Source: Microglena sp. YARC (lineage: Eukaryota > Chlorophyta > Chlorophyceae > Chlamydomonadales > Chlamydomonadaceae). Taken from it: 64,000 nucleotides of DNA. The stretch spans positions 36,656,863-36,720,862 of the forward strand of contig CM039463.1 in the NCBI GenBank assembly GCA_022414725.1. The letters run 5' to 3'. Every line of letters begins with the position of its first letter. Position 1 is the stretch's first letter. Shown in pieces: positions 35,176-47,200 of the stretch. The notes under the pieces are model-generated. The model did no database searches and had not been told where the DNA came from. It saw only the letters and a list, made by a program, of their open reading frames with translations. The position numbers and the translations under genes are program-made.

Positions 35176-36335
35176 ACCAAAATAACTGTCAAAATGTAGA
35201 GAATCTTTCACAAATAAACACACTGAAAAATAGGTGTCTGCACATGAGGACAATCAAAATAACTGTCAAAATGTAGAGAATCTTTCACAAATAAACACAC
35301 TGAAAAATAGGTGTCTGCACATGAGGACAATCAAAATAACTGTCAAGATGTAGAGAATCTTTCACAAATAAACACACTGAAAAATAGGTGTCTGCACATG
35401 AGGACAATCAAAATAACTGTCAAAATGTAGAGAATCTTTCACAAACAAACACACTGAAAAATAGGTGTCTGCACATGAGGACACTCAAAATAACTGTCAA
35501 GATGTAGAGAATCTTTCACAAATAAACACACTGGAAATAGGTGTCTGCACATGAGGACAATCAAAATAACTGTCAAAATGTAGAGAATCTTTCACAAACA
35601 AACACACTGAAAAATAGGTGTCTGCACATGAGGACAATCAAAATAACTGTCAAAATGTAGAGAATCTTTCACAAATAAACACACTGAAAAATAGGTGTCT
35701 GCACATGAGGACAATCAAAATAACTGTCAAAATGTAGAGAATCTTTCACAAACAAACACACTGAAAAATAGGTGTCTGCACATGAGGACACTCAAAATAA
35801 CTGTCAAGATGTAGAGAATCTTTCACAAATAAACACACTGAAAAATAGGTGTCTGCACATGAGGACAATCAAAATAACTGTCAAAATGTAGAGAATCTTT
35901 CACAAATAAACACACTGAAAAATAGGTGTGCACATGAGGACAATCAAAATAACTGTTAAAATGTAGAGAATCTTTCACAAACAAACACACTGAAAAATAG
36001 GTGTCTGCACATGAGGACACTCAAAATAACTGTCAAGATGTAGAGAATCTTTCACAAATAAACACACTGAAAAATAGGTGTCTGCACATGAGGACAATCA
36101 AAATAACTGTCAAGATGTAGAGAATCTTTCACAAACAAACACACTGAAAAATAGGTGTTTGCACATGAGGACAATCAAAATAACTGTCAAAATGTAGAGA
36201 ATCTTTCACAAACAAACACACTGAAAAATAGGTGTCTGCACATGAGGACACTCAAAATAACTGTCAAAATGTAGAGAATCTTTCACAAACAAACACACTG
36301 AAAAATAGGTGTGCACATGAGGACAATCAAAATAT
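35176..36335. repeat. 77-bp satellite, about 15 units
   Basis: The unit begins CAAAATAACTGTCAAAATGT and includes GAATCTTTCACAAATAAACA and GGTGTCTGCACATGAGGACA. Units differ by a few bases and one or two short deletions. The array starts directly upstream of the RING gene's ATG and so covers its 5' flank or a 5' intron; each unit read on the minus strand has an acceptor-like CTATTTTTCAG. Confidence 0.95.
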
Positions 36336-36339
36336 TAAA

Positions 36340-36440
36340 AGCAAACAATTGCATGTACCTTGGTCCTCTGACGACGACGATATATAGCATGGCATAGGAT
36401 GACTTGGGTATGTTTCCTGTGTTACGAAAAATTGGAGCAT
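36340..36440 (-). other. exon-like segment mirrored at 49.75-49.80 kb
   Basis: On the minus strand, TTTCGTAACACAG/GAAACATACCCAAGTCA matches the plus-strand start of the JmjC-like gene (TTTCGTAGCACAG/GAAACATGCCCAAGTCA). It runs to a donor-like AAG/GTACAT at about 36,358. It appears to be the exon border of an inverted partial copy of that gene; the start ATG here is ATA. Confidence 0.5.
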
Positions 36441-37540
36441 AAAATCAGTCAGGCAGGCAGTGCAGCAGCAGCATTTGACTATCCTGTAAGCTAGGTCCGA
36501 CCATCTCAACTCGATCTAGCATCCTGTAAGTTATCGAACAATTGCTACAGTGCAGGCAGGAATTGCAGCAGCAGCATTTGACTATCCTGTAAGCTAGGTC
36601 CGACCATCTCAACTCGATCTAGCATCCTGTAAGTTATCGAACAATTGCGACAGTGCAGGCAGGAATTGCAGCAGCAGCATTTGACTATCCTGTAAGCTAG
36701 GTCCGACCATCTCAACTCGATCTAGCATCATGTAAGTTATCAAACAATTGCGACAGTGCAGGCATGCATTGCAGCAGCAGCAGCAGCATTTGACTATCCT
36801 GTAAGCTAGATCCGACCATCTCAACTCGATCTAGCATCATGTCAGTTATCGAACAGTCGCGACAATGCAGGCAGGCATTGCAGCAGCAGCATTTGACTAT
36901 CCTGTAAGCTAGGTCCGACCATCTCGAACAATTGCGACAGTGCAGGCATGCATTGCAGCAGCAGCAGCAGCATTTGCCTATCCTGTAAGCTATATCCGAC
37001 CAGCTCGACTCGATCTAGCATCCTGTCAGTTATCGAACAGTCGCGACAGTGCAGGCAGGCATTGCAGCAGCAGCATTTGACTATCCTGTAAGCTAGGTCC
37101 GACCATCTCGAACAATTGCGACAGTGCAGGCATGCATTGCAGCATCAGCAGCATTTGCCTATCCTGTAAGCTAGATCCGACCATCTCAACTCGATCTAGC
37201 ATCATGTAATTTATCGAACAATTGCGACAGTGCAGGCAGGCATTGCTGCAGCAGCATTTGACTATCCTGTAAGCTAGGTCCGACCATCTCAACTCGACCT
37301 AGCATCCTGTAAGTTATCGAACAATTGCGACAGTGCAGGCATACATTGCAGCATCAGCATCAGCATCAGCATCAGCATCAGCATCAGCATCTACCAACTA
37401 TCCTGTAAGCTATATCCGACCAGCTCAACTCGATATAGCATCATGTCAGTTATCGAACAGTCGCGACAATGCAGGCTGGCATTGCAGCAGAAGCATCTAA
37501 CAACTATCCTGTAAGCTAGATCAGACCAACTTCACCTGGT
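36440..37540 (-). repeat. about 106-bp satellite, array 1
   Basis: About ten units containing GATCTAGCATCCTGTAAGTT and a CAG-rich core (GCAGCAGCAGCATTTGACTA), with local expansion to CAGCAT repeats near 37,345-37,390. The same unit in opposite orientation forms array 2 at 48,185-49,700. Both lie beside the same exon-like flanks. Confidence 0.93.
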
Positions 37541-37930
37541 TGATTGAACAAACACGATTGAGCGAGCGAGCAAGCACTTCCTGAGCAATGCGAGCAAGCA
37601 GTTCCTGAGCAATGCGAGCAAGCAGTTCCTGAGCAATGCGAGCAAGCAGTTCCTGAGCAATGCGAGAAAGCACTTCCTGAGCGAGCGAGCGACCACTTCC
37701 TGAGCAATGCAATTCGGCAATGCAATTCAAATTAGCGAACAGGCGATGCAACTCGTCGCGAACTCCTGGAAGCTATTTCAAAGACACCTCACCTTGGGCT
37801 TCCGAATTTCCAGGAATTGAGTGGTAACCAGCGAAAGATGTGGTGCTTCCTCGCTGGACCGAGCATATGAAACCCTACCAAACCCTTATCATGTTTCAGC
37901 TGAAACTCTCGACGTTTGACATGTCTATCC
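37541..37930 (-). other. flank of array 1 with 24-bp repeats and exon-like end
   Basis: 37,575-37,690 repeats GAGCAATGCGAGCAAGCAG units. On the minus strand, 37,915-37,785 runs open and ends GAAGCCCAAG/GTGAGG, a good donor; the same donor and exon occur inverted at 47,846-47,951. The reading frame across the two copies is not settled. Confidence 0.5.
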
Positions 37931-38072
37931 TGTGACACGTCACCTTTCACCGATGCGAGCGTTTGCTGTCAGCCAGCTCGCGACACGAACCTCCGGGCAT
38001 CGTGTGTGGTTTCGCATGTCCGGGCAGCGTGTGGTTTCGCATGTCCGGGTAGCTTGCGACCCGAACCTCCGG

Positions 38073-38310
38073 GCATGCCCCATGTAACCCCATGGCACAC
38101 ACCGCATGCCCCATGCATCATGCAACCCCATGGCACACACCGCATGCCCCATGCATCAAGCAACCCCATGGCACACACCGCATGCCCCATGCATCATGCA
38201 ACCCCATGGCACACACCGCATGCCCATGCATCATGCAACCCCATGGCACACACCGCATGCCCCATGCATCATGCATCATGCAACCCCATGGCACACACCG
38301 CATGCCCCAT
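38073..38310. repeat. CCCCATGGCACACACCGCATG minisatellite, array 2
   Basis: Six or more units of 40-50 bases including CCCCATGCATCATGCAA. Just before it, near 37,990-38,070, CGGGCA-containing repeats (GTTTCGCATGTCCGGG) occur. Confidence 0.92.
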
Positions 38311-38690
38311 TATACCGTTTTTTTACTGTTCCGCGACTGTAGGGATAGGAGGAAGACGGGTATAGATATCGGGCAGGAAGGGGGGGGGGTGGTGTTCCGC
38401 AGGGGTGTTCCGCAGGGGTGTTCCGCAGGGGTGTTCCGCAGGGGGCTTTGGGCAGGAGATTTGGCTTGCGGGGCCAAAGAGGTAAGGTGACGTCGGGATT
38501 AAATGGGCGTTCCTGCCTCCCGGCCGATTTTGACCGGTTGCAAAACATGGTATGGAGCGGATTTGTGATTCCTTTGTGCTGATGTCTCAGGCTAGCGAGT
38601 CTTTCAGGAGGCTCTAAATCCTGATTAGAAATTTTAAAAAATCGGCCGGGAGGCAGGAAAGCCCATTATTTACTGTTCTGCCGACTGTAG
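38311..38690. mobile_element. transposon-end cluster with MITE copy 3
   Basis: Inverted left ends of type-1 elements lie at 38,320-38,341 (ACTGTTCCGCGACTG-TA) and 38,671-38,688 (ACTGTTCTGCCGACTG-TA). Between them are a 15-base repeat (GGTGTTCCGCAGGG) at 38,390-38,440 and a complete GGGCGTTCCTGCC MITE at 38,500-38,668. No gene. Confidence 0.75.
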
Positions 38691-38939
38691 GCCCGGATTC
38701 ATATATCCACATTTGTACACAGAGGACAAATTGGCAACGATTGTGAGAGAGTGCGGGGTTCTCAAACGACAGTACACGGACATGTTGAGAAACGATTGAG
38801 TATTCAACTTTTACAACGGAGACTGATACAGATTTTGAAACTGAAGCAATAACAAGACGGTAAAAATCTCATTAGAAAAGCCTAGATATACTACACTGTA
38901 GTTTCTAGGCAACGCCGTGACCCAAACTGTATCAGAACT

Positions 38940-39235
38940 GTATCAAAGGGGGTGTGACCCAAACTGTATCAAACTGTATCAAACTGTATCAAAGGGGGTG
39001 TGACCCAAACTGTATCAAACTGTATCAAACTGTACCAAACTGTACCAAACTGTATCAAACTGTACCAAACTGTACCAAACTGTACCAAACTGTACCAAAC
39101 TGTATCAAAGGGGGGTGTGACCCAAACTGTATCAGAACTGTATCAAACTGTATCAAAGGGTGTGAGATCAGACCAAGTGAATCAGGGTGTGTGATCAAAC
39201 TGTATCAGAACTGTATCAAAGGGGGTGTGATCATC
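38940..39235. repeat. AAACTGTATC tandem repeat
   Basis: About 25 units of AAACTGTA(T/C)C with interspersed AAGGGGGTGTGACCC. Related to the short repeat at 6.83-6.93 kb. No gene is supported. Confidence 0.92.
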
Positions 39236-39288
39236 AGGCCTGCGCGCATTGCAGCTTCTAGGCAGCTCCCAAAGCCATCAATCGTGCT

Positions 39289-40653
39289 CTAACCACCAAA
39301 TCTCAAGAGAAGTTTGGCAACTTCAATGTGTCCACCCTGTCTAGCCAACTCCAGAGCAAGCCCCCTCTGGCGTCTAAATTCTTCCATAAGAGCAGCTCCT
39401 CCTAGACAGTCTGTGTGTGTAGGGTGGACTGGAGCAGACAGGAGGAGTCTGACCACCTGGGTGTGGCCACCCTCGGCTGCTCTCAGCAGAGCATCCATCT
39501 GGTCGTCCGCTCGCGCAGGGTGGACTGGAGCAGACAGGAGGAGTCTGACCACCTCGGTGTGGCCACCATAGGCTGCTCTCAGCAGAGCACCACCCATATG
39601 GTAGTCCGCTCGCGCAGGGTGGGCTGGAGCTTCCATGAGGAGCCTTACTGTATCGATGTGACCCTCACCAGCTGCGCTTGCCAGAGCACGCCCCCTCTGG
39701 CAGTCTGCGTGTGCTGGGTGGTCTGGATATCCAATGAGAAGCTTGGCCACCTCAGTGTGACCACCCCAAGCTGCTTCTATAAGAGCAAGTCCATTAAGAC
39801 AATCTGCTCGCGCAGGGTGGATAGGAGCAGACAGGAGTAGCCTCACTGTCTCGATGTGTCCACCCTCAGCTGCTTCCACAAGAACACGCCCCCTCTTGCA
39901 GTCAGCTCGCGCAGCATGCTCTGGATATCCAATGAGAAGCTTGGCCACCTCAATGTGACCACCCCTAGCTGCTGCCTCAAGAGCAAGTCCATCAAGACAA
40001 TCTGCTCGCGCAGGGTGGATAGGAGCAGACAGGAGTAGCCTGGCCACCTCCATGTGACCACCCTCAGCTGCTTCCACAAGAGCAAGCCCCCTCTGGCAGT
40101 CTGCACGCGCAGCATGCTGGGGTGATTCCAAAAGAAGCCTTACAATCTCGGTGTGACCACCAGCACCTGCTGGCACAAGAGCACGCCCACCTTGGCAGTT
40201 TGCATGTGCAGGGTTGACTGGAGCTTCCAAAAGAAGCCTTACAATCTCGGTATGGCCATTCTCTGCTGCTTCTATTAGCAGTTCACTATCACCACTATTA
40301 GGTATGGTCCCTGCAGCAAACCTAGGGGTCTGAACAATAGCCCTGACCAGGTCGGTATGTCCACCGATTACAGACTGTGTTAGCAGAGCATCGTAGTTAA
40401 AAGAGCCTGGTACGGTCAGATCCAACAGCTGCAAAGCCACATCAATGCGATCGTATGTCATGCGACCGTATGTCATAGCACGTTCGAATGCGTTCGTGAT
40501 AGTGAATCTGCGCAACAGGATGTGAGGAAAGTTGGCTGATGCGTAGTCCGACCAGGCTGGGAAGAGAGTAGACAGTTCCAAACATTGATGAATACCAATT
40601 GACTCGAATAGAATGCGCGATATTAGCTCTGGAGGAATAGTAGGGAGAGGCAT
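39289..40653 (-). CDS. F-box/ankyrin-repeat protein, about 454 aa
   Basis: The start is taken at the ATG giving MPLPTIPPELISRIL, a good F-box start (PPELISRILFESI, TLFPAWSDYA); 23 more codons are open upstream but overlap a fold-back element. From about residue 100 there are about 11 ankyrin repeats with the core GGHTEVVRLLLSAPVHPARAD. F-box and ankyrin domains together suggest a substrate receptor of an SCF ubiquitin ligase. This architecture is frequent in pandoraviruses and other giant viruses, and less so in their hosts. DNA repeats are similar but less uniform than in the 14-16 kb gene. No introns are seen. Confidence 0.85.
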   Translation of the reverse strand: MPLPTIPPELISRILFESIGIHQCLELSTLFPAWSDYASANFPHILLRRFTITNAFERAMTYGRMTYDRIDVALQLLDLTVPGSFNYDALLTQSVIGGHTDLVRAIVQTPRFAAGTIPNSGDSELLIEAAENGHTEIVRLLLEAPVNPAHANCQGGRALVPAGAGGHTEIVRLLLESPQHAARADCQRGLALVEAAEGGHMEVARLLLSAPIHPARADCLDGLALEAAARGGHIEVAKLLIGYPEHAARADCKRGRVLVEAAEGGHIETVRLLLSAPIHPARADCLNGLALIEAAWGGHTEVAKLLIGYPDHPAHADCQRGRALASAAGEGHIDTVRLLMEAPAHPARADYHMGGALLRAAYGGHTEVVRLLLSAPVHPARADDQMDALLRAAEGGHTQVVRLLLSAPVHPTHTDCLGGAALMEEFRRQRGLALELARQGGHIEVAKLLLRFGG

Positions 40654-40714
40654 CGAAAAATCTGAGAGAAGCAGAAAGAAGCTGAGAATAGAGGCTGCGA
40701 TCCTAGAAGAAACC

Positions 40715-40852
40715 CTTCGCACACTGCGGACCCCTCAATATTCGAGAGACCGGACATGGACCCCTGCGTCCTTCCAACCCGATCGGGACCCCAAGCTCTA
40801 TTTTAGGGGCTGCTCGGTCTCTCGAATATTGAGGGGTCCGCAGTGTGCGAAG
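40715..40852. mobile_element. fold-back element with perfect 38-bp arms
   Basis: CTTCGCACACTGCGGACCCC and on through CAATATTCGAGAGACCG (40,715-40,752) is repeated exactly in reverse at 40,815-40,852, with 62 bases between. No coding capacity. It lies about 60 bases upstream of the ankyrin gene's ATG, where the promoter should be. The exact arms suggest recent origin or gene conversion. Confidence 0.85.
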
Positions 40853-41059
40853 ATCTAAAAAAGAACCACGATATTCTCGTTAACATCCTGCAATTTGTTG
40901 ATTCAAAATCGTGATCTAAAAAAGAACCACGATATTCTCGTTAACATCCTGCAATTTGTTGATTCAAAATCGTATTGGTGTTCCACTGCCCCGTGGGTTT
41001 CTACACCGTAAGGTGTGCCGTACACGAATCGGTTTCATTTTAGTATTCCGTTGACTGTA
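40853..41059 (+). mobile_element. right part of type-1 mini-element with internal duplication
   Basis: GATCTAAAAAAGAACCACGA through GATTCAAAATCGT (61 bases) occurs twice in tandem, then the scaffold block and TTTAGTATTCCGTTGACTG-TA at 41,058. It abuts the fold-back element without a gap. The left end is missing. Confidence 0.85.
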
Positions 41060-42004
41060 CACGAAACGTTCGTGATCCTGTGTTGTAAATCTATCTATCA
41101 CTCTTCTTCACGTGCGTGTGCGTGCGTTTGCATTATCGCATGCATTTGGTCGATAGTACAATGATCAATGAATCCAGTCTCATGCATGTGAACTGTGGGG
41201 CCCCCTCCCGCTGGGGGGGGGTGTAAGGGGCTCCGCAGTTTGCGTCGTGTGTACATAGATGGCTGGATGTGAATCGCGGTAGTCCGATATCATGTTTCAT
41301 TTGCGGTATTCGAACTGTGGAAGAGTCCTTGGTGGCATGTCAGGGGGGGGGGGTCTAAGAACAATATCAGAGGCGATGACTGTAAACATTACAGTGTGTA
41401 CCTGGTTTCAGGGGATATCATTCAAATTATACTGAGTGTCCCAAAATTATTTGAGAACAACTGTATGAATCATAAATACGGTGTATGCAACTAAATGAAA
41501 CAAATTTGGTGTATACAAACTTAATAAATCAAATTTTGTGTATGCAACCAAATGAAACAAATCTGGTGTATGCAAATTCAATAAATCAAATTTTGTGTAT
41601 TAAACCAAATGAAACAAATTTGGTGTATGCAAATTCAATAATCGAATTTTGTGTATGCAACCAAATGAAACAAATTGTGTCCTTATCATTCAGGTAATAT
41701 ACCATACGATGATACCATCAACAAAATTAACTATCACCACCACTATCTCAGGTGTGAGGCTCGACAGGCATGTGTCAACACCACCAAAAAAATCAACTAT
41801 CACCACCACTATCTCAGGTGTGAGGCTCGACAGGCATGTGTCAACACCACCAAAAAATCACCACCACTATCTCAGGTGTGAGGCTCGACAGACATGTGTC
41901 CAACTCCACCAAAACAAATAACCACCACTACAGTCGGCGGAACATAGTTTTAGATTTCCATAGTTTTAGATTTCCATAGTTTTAGATTTCCAGGGTCAGG
42001 GTCA
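41060..42004. repeat. gap with three short tandem repeats
   Basis: 41,061-41,153 is shared with 34,250-34,340. 41,432-41,465 is an inverted family B end. 41,480-41,690 repeats a 58-base unit (CAAATGAAACAAATTTGGTG). 41,735-41,910 repeats a 60-base unit (CCACCACTATCTCAGGTGTG). 41,929 starts a type-1 left end, and 41,946-41,990 repeats CATAGTTTTAGATTTC. No gene is seen. Confidence 0.7.
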
Positions 42005-45000
42005 TTAATGCGTTCCCAACCTCCGCACATGTGCTAGTGCGGACACAGGTTGTGTAGCAAAACGGATCCTCTCCCACCCCTTGACCGCATCCGCATTCTC
42101 CTTCACGAACGCCACCCAGATGTCGCTGCGCATGAAGGCAGCGAACACTTGCAGGTCCACCAGATCGTCGACCGGCTCCCAGGTGTCGTCCTCGGCAGTG
42201 TAAGGGTCATGCCACCGCACCTGCGCACAACGTGAATAATGTGGGTCAATCATGCAGTTATTCAGTCAGTCAGTCAATTATGCAATCAGTTATTCAGTCA
42301 GTCAACAACCTATGAATTTGACAAGGGCACAACCCTGTTTGAAGACACATCTCACTGCACCAGTCATCCTACAAGTAGGTCTGACAATTGCCAATGAATT
42401 CGTCAATTCATACATAAGTTTATGCCAAGGCATCATCCATTAATTGATTCAGTATGTGACCATACACAAGTGCTTGACATGACAGTTACATTACAATCAA
42501 GGACAACCTATGAATTTGACAAGGGCACAACCCTGTTTGAAGACACATCTCACTGCACCAGTCATCCTACAAGTAGGTCTGACAATTGCCAATGAATTCG
42601 TCAATTCATACATAAGTTTATGCCAAGGCATCATCCATTAATTGATTCAGTATGACCATACACAAGTGCTTGACATGACAGTAACATTACAATCAAGGAC
42701 AACCTATGAATTTGACAAGGGCACAACCCTGTTTGAAGACACATCTCACTGCACCAGTCATCCTACAAGTAGGTCTGACAATTGCCAATGAATTCGTCAA
42801 TTCATACATAAGTTTATGCCAAGGCATCATCCATTAACTGATTCAGTATGTGACCATACAAAAGTGCTTGACATGACAGTAACATTACAATCAATGATAA
42901 CCTATGAATTTGACAAGGGCACAACCCTGTTTGAAGACACATCTCACTGCACCAGTCATCCTACAAGTAGGTCTGACAATTGCCAATGAATTCGTCAATT
43001 CATACATAAGTTTATGCCAAGGCATCATCCATTAATTGATTCAGTATGACCATACACAAGTGCTTGACATGACAGTAACATTACAATCAAGGACAACCTA
43101 TGAATTTGACAAGGGCACAACCCTGTTTGAAGACACATCTCACTGCACCAGTCATCCTACAAGTAGGTCTGACAATTGCCAATGAATTCGTCAATTCATA
43201 CATAAGTTTATGCCAAGGCATCATCCATTAATTGATTCAGTATGACCATACAAAAGTGCTTGACATGACAGTTAACATTACAATCAAGGACAACCTATGA
43301 ATTTGACAAGGGCACAACCCTGTTTGAAGACACATCTCACTGCACCAGTCATCCTACAAGTAGGTCTGACAATTGCCAATGAATTCGTCAATTCATACAT
43401 AAGTTTATGCCAAGGCATCATCCATTAATTGATTCAGTATGTGACCATACACAAGTGCTTGACATGACAGTAACATTACAATCAAGGACAACCTATGAAT
43501 TTGACAAGGGCACAACCCTGTTTGAAGACACATCTCACTGCACCTGTCATCCTACAAGTAGGTCTGACAATTGCCAATGAATTCGTCAATTCATACATAA
43601 GTTATGCCAAGGCATCATCCATTAATTGATTCAGTATGTGACCATACACAAGTGCTTGACATGACAGTAACATTACAATCAAGGACAACCTATGAATTTG
43701 ACAAGGGCACAACCCTGTTTGAAGACACATCTCACTGCACCAGTCATCCTACAAGTAGGTCTGACAATTGCCAATGAATTCGTCAATTCATACATAAGTT
43801 TATGCCAAGGCATCATCCATTAATTGATTCAGTATGTGACCATACAAAAGTGCTTGACATGACAGTAACATTACAATCAAGGACAACCTATGAATTTGAC
43901 AAGGGCACAACCCTGTTTGAAGACACATCTCACTGCACCAGTCATCCTACAAGTAGGTCTGACAATTGCCAATGAATTCGTCAATTCATACATAAGTTTA
44001 TGCCAAGGCATCATCCATTAATTGATTCAGTATGTGACCATACACAAGTGCTTGACATGACAGTAACATTACAATCAAGGACAACCTATGAATTTGACAA
44101 GGGCACAACCCTGTTTGAAGACACATCTCACTGCACCAGTCATCCTACAAGTAGGTCTGACAATTGCCAATGAATTCGTCAATTCATACATAAGTTTATG
44201 CCAAGGCATCATCCATTAATTGATTCAGTATGTGACCATACACAAGTGCTTGACATGACAGTAACATTACAATCAAGGACAACCTATGAATTTGACAAGG
44301 GCACAACCCTGTTTGAAGACACATCTCACTGCACTAGTCATCCTACAAGTAGGTCTGACAATTGCCAATGAATTCGTCAATTCATACATAAGTTATGCCA
44401 AGGCATCATCCATTAATTGATTCAGTATTACCATACAAAAGTGCTTGACATGACAGTAACATTACAATCAAGGACAACCTATGAATTTGACAAGGGCACA
44501 ACCCTGTTTGAAGACACATCTCACTGCACCAGTCATCCTACAAGTAGGTCTGACAATTGCCAATGAATTCGTCAATTCATACATAAGTTTATGCCAAGGC
44601 ATCATCCATTAATTGATTCAGTATGTGACCATACACAAGTGCTTGACATGACAGTTACATTACAATCAAGGACAACCTATGAATTTGACAAGGGCACAAC
44701 CCTGTTTGAAGACACATCTCACTTGCACCAGTCATCCACAAGTAGGTCTCTGACAATTGCCAATGAATTCGTCAATTCATACATAAGTTTATGCCAAGGC
44801 AATCATCCATTAATTGATTCAGTATGTGACCATACACAAGTGCTTGACATGACAGTAACATTACAATCAAGGACGACCTATGAATTTGACAAGGCACAAC
44901 CCTGTTTGAAGACACATCTCACTGCACCAGTCATCCTACAAGTAGGTCTGACAATTGCCAATGAATTCGTCAATTCATACATAAGTTATGCCAAGGCATC

Positions 45001-46314
45001 ATCCATTAATTGATTCAGTATGTGACCATACACAAGTGCTTGACATGACAGTAACATTACAATCAAGGACAACCTATGAATTTGACAAGGGCACAACCCT
45101 GTTTGAAGACACATCTCACTGCACCAGTCATCCTACAAGTAGGTCTGACAATTGCCAATGAATTCGTCAATTCATACATAAGTTTATGCAAGCATCATCC
45201 ATTAATTGATTCAGTATGTGACCATACAAAAGTGCTTGACATGACAGTAACATTACAATCAAGGACAACCTATGAATTTGACAAGGGCACAACCCTGTTT
45301 GAAGACACATCTCACTGCACTAGTCATCCTACAAGTAGGTCTGACAATTGCCAATGAATTCGTCAATTCATACATAAGTTATGCCAAGGCATCATCCATT
45401 AATTGATTCAGTTTACCATACAAGTGCTTGACATGACAGTAACATTACAATCAAGGACAACCTATGAATTTGACAAGGCACAACCCTGTTTGAAGACACA
45501 TCTCACTGCACCAGTCATCCTACAAGTAGGTCTGACAATTGCCAATGAATTCGTCAATTCATACATAAGTTTATGCCAAGGCATCATCCATTAATTGATT
45601 CAGTATGTGACCATACACAAGTGCTTGACATGACAGTTACATTACAATCAAGGACAACCTATGAATTTGACAAGGGCACAACCCTGTTTGAAGACACATC
45701 TCACTGCACCAGTCATCCTACAAGTAGGTCTGACAATTGCCAATGAATTCGTCAATTCATACATAAGTTTATGCCAAGGCATCATCCATTAATTGATTCA
45801 GTATGTGACCATACAAAAGTGCTTGACATGACAGTAACATTACAATCAAGGACAACCTATGAATTTGACAAGGGCACAACCCTGTTTGAAGACACATCTC
45901 ACTGCACCAGTCATCCTACAAGTAGGTCTGACAATTGCCAATGAATTCGTCAATTCATACATAAGTTTATGCCAAGGCATCATCCATTAATTGATTCAGT
46001 ATGACCATACACAAGTGCTTGACATGACAGTAACATTACAATCAAGGACAACCTAATTTTTTTTTTTTTTAAACGTCCGTAAGTCAGTCAGTCAAATAAA
46101 TTCTGTGTAGAAATTTCAAAAAATCCGCCGGGAGGCAGAAACGCCCATTACTTACTCGGAACATTGGGATGTAGAGGTAGTGAGGCGCCACCACACCAAC
46201 GCAATCACTCCCAAACACCATCTTCACATCCACAATGCTGCGGAATGTGAATTTATAATCATCTCTGAAAAAGTTGGCGTGCCGACCTTTGCAAGATCGT
46301 CGAATCATATCCAC
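42005..46314 (-). CDS. chromodomain protein, last two exons
   Basis: Exon 46,314-46,156 (acceptor CTGCAG/GTGG, donor CGA/GTAAGT) codes VDMIRRSCKGRHANFF and on to HYLYIPMFR. The intron runs to 42,221 (acceptor TTGTGCGCAG). The last exon, 42,220-42,005, codes VRWHDPYTAEDDTWEPVDDL and on to a stop. Both junctions are phase 0, and joining them makes a classic chromodomain core, IPMFRVRWHDPY..DDTWEP, split by the intron. Chromodomains bind methylated histone tails; they also occur in retrotransposon integrases. The 3.9-kb intron is filled by a satellite. Upstream exons probably include 47,201-47,426. The start of the gene is not found. Confidence 0.6.
42290..46060. repeat. about 197-bp satellite, about 19 units, within an intron
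   Basis: The unit includes AACCTATGAATTTGACAAGG, CAGTCATCCTACAAGTAGGT and CAAGTGCTTGACATGACAGT. Length varies from 192 to 199 bases through short indels. The array lies inside the chromodomain gene's large intron. One inverted unit plus 20% of another lies in intron 2 of the JmjC-like gene at about 51,076-51,310. Confidence 0.95.
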
Positions 46315-46366
46315 CTGCAGCACCCAATGAATTGAATTGAATTGAAAACTGTGTGTGGTGATGCAA

Positions 46367-46740
46367 CCCCATTCCTCGTGCAACCCCATGGCACACACCG
46401 CATGCCCCATGCAACATCATGGTAAACACAGTATGCCCCATGCAACTCCATTCCTCATGCAACCCCATGGCACACACCGCATACCCATACAACCCCATGG
46501 CACACACCGCATGCCCCATGCAACCCCATGGCACACACCGCATGCCCATACAACCCCATGGCACACACCGCATGCCCCATGCATGCCCAATGCACCCCCA
46601 TGCAACCTCATAGTAAACACAGCATGCAACCTCATAGTAAACACAGCATGCCCCATGGTACACACCGCCTTCCCCATGCAACCTCATGGTAAACACAGCA
46701 TGACCCATGGTACACACCGCATGCCCAATGCACACCCATG
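46367..46740. repeat. CCCCATGGCACACACCGCATG minisatellite, array 3
   Basis: About ten units, several with AACCTCATAGTAAACACAGC as a variant. It lies in what should be an intron of the chromodomain gene. Confidence 0.92.
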
Positions 46741-46869
46741 AAATCACTCCGGTACAATAGCATACAATAGTACTACTCCACCTATGGCGCTATACATCCT
46801 GGTAAACAACTGTGTGTAGTGTAGCAGCAAGGTAAGAAAAACGCAAGAAAACTCACGATGACTACCAGC

Positions 46870-47195
46870 GACGATGACTGGGGAGGAGGGCTGGGGGGGG
46901 GGTAGCAACAGGGAGGAGGGCTGGGGGGGGGGGTAGCGACAGAGGAGTATGGCGACAGGGAGGAGGGCTGGGGGGTAGCGACAGAGGAGTATGGCGACAG
47001 GGGAGGAGGGCTGGGGGGGGGGGGGTAGCGACAAGGGAGGAGGGCTGGGGGGGGGGGGGTAGCGACAGGGGAGGAGGGCTGGGGGGGGGGGGGGTAGCGA
47101 CAGGGGAGGAGGGCTGGGGGGGGGGTATCGAAAGAGAAGTATGGCGACAGGGGGAGGGTATCGAAAGAGAAGTATGGCGACAGGGGAGGAGGGCT
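46870..47195. repeat. G-rich minisatellite
   Basis: Units of GGGAGGAGGGCTGGGGGGG with runs of up to 13 G and a GTAGCGACAG linker. On the minus strand it is a long pyrimidine tract with many CCCCAG acceptor-like sites, beside the repeated SIM exon. The G-runs could form quadruplexes. Confidence 0.9.
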
Positions 47196-47200
47196 GAGGA

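Noticed and set aside
35176..36335. CRISPR-like array
   Set aside because: The whole 77-bp unit is repeated without variable spacers, so it is a satellite.
44591..45594. Frames of 60-140 codons in the 197-bp satellite
   Set aside because: Open only because the unit lacks stops in some frames; they change with each indel between units and lie in an intron.
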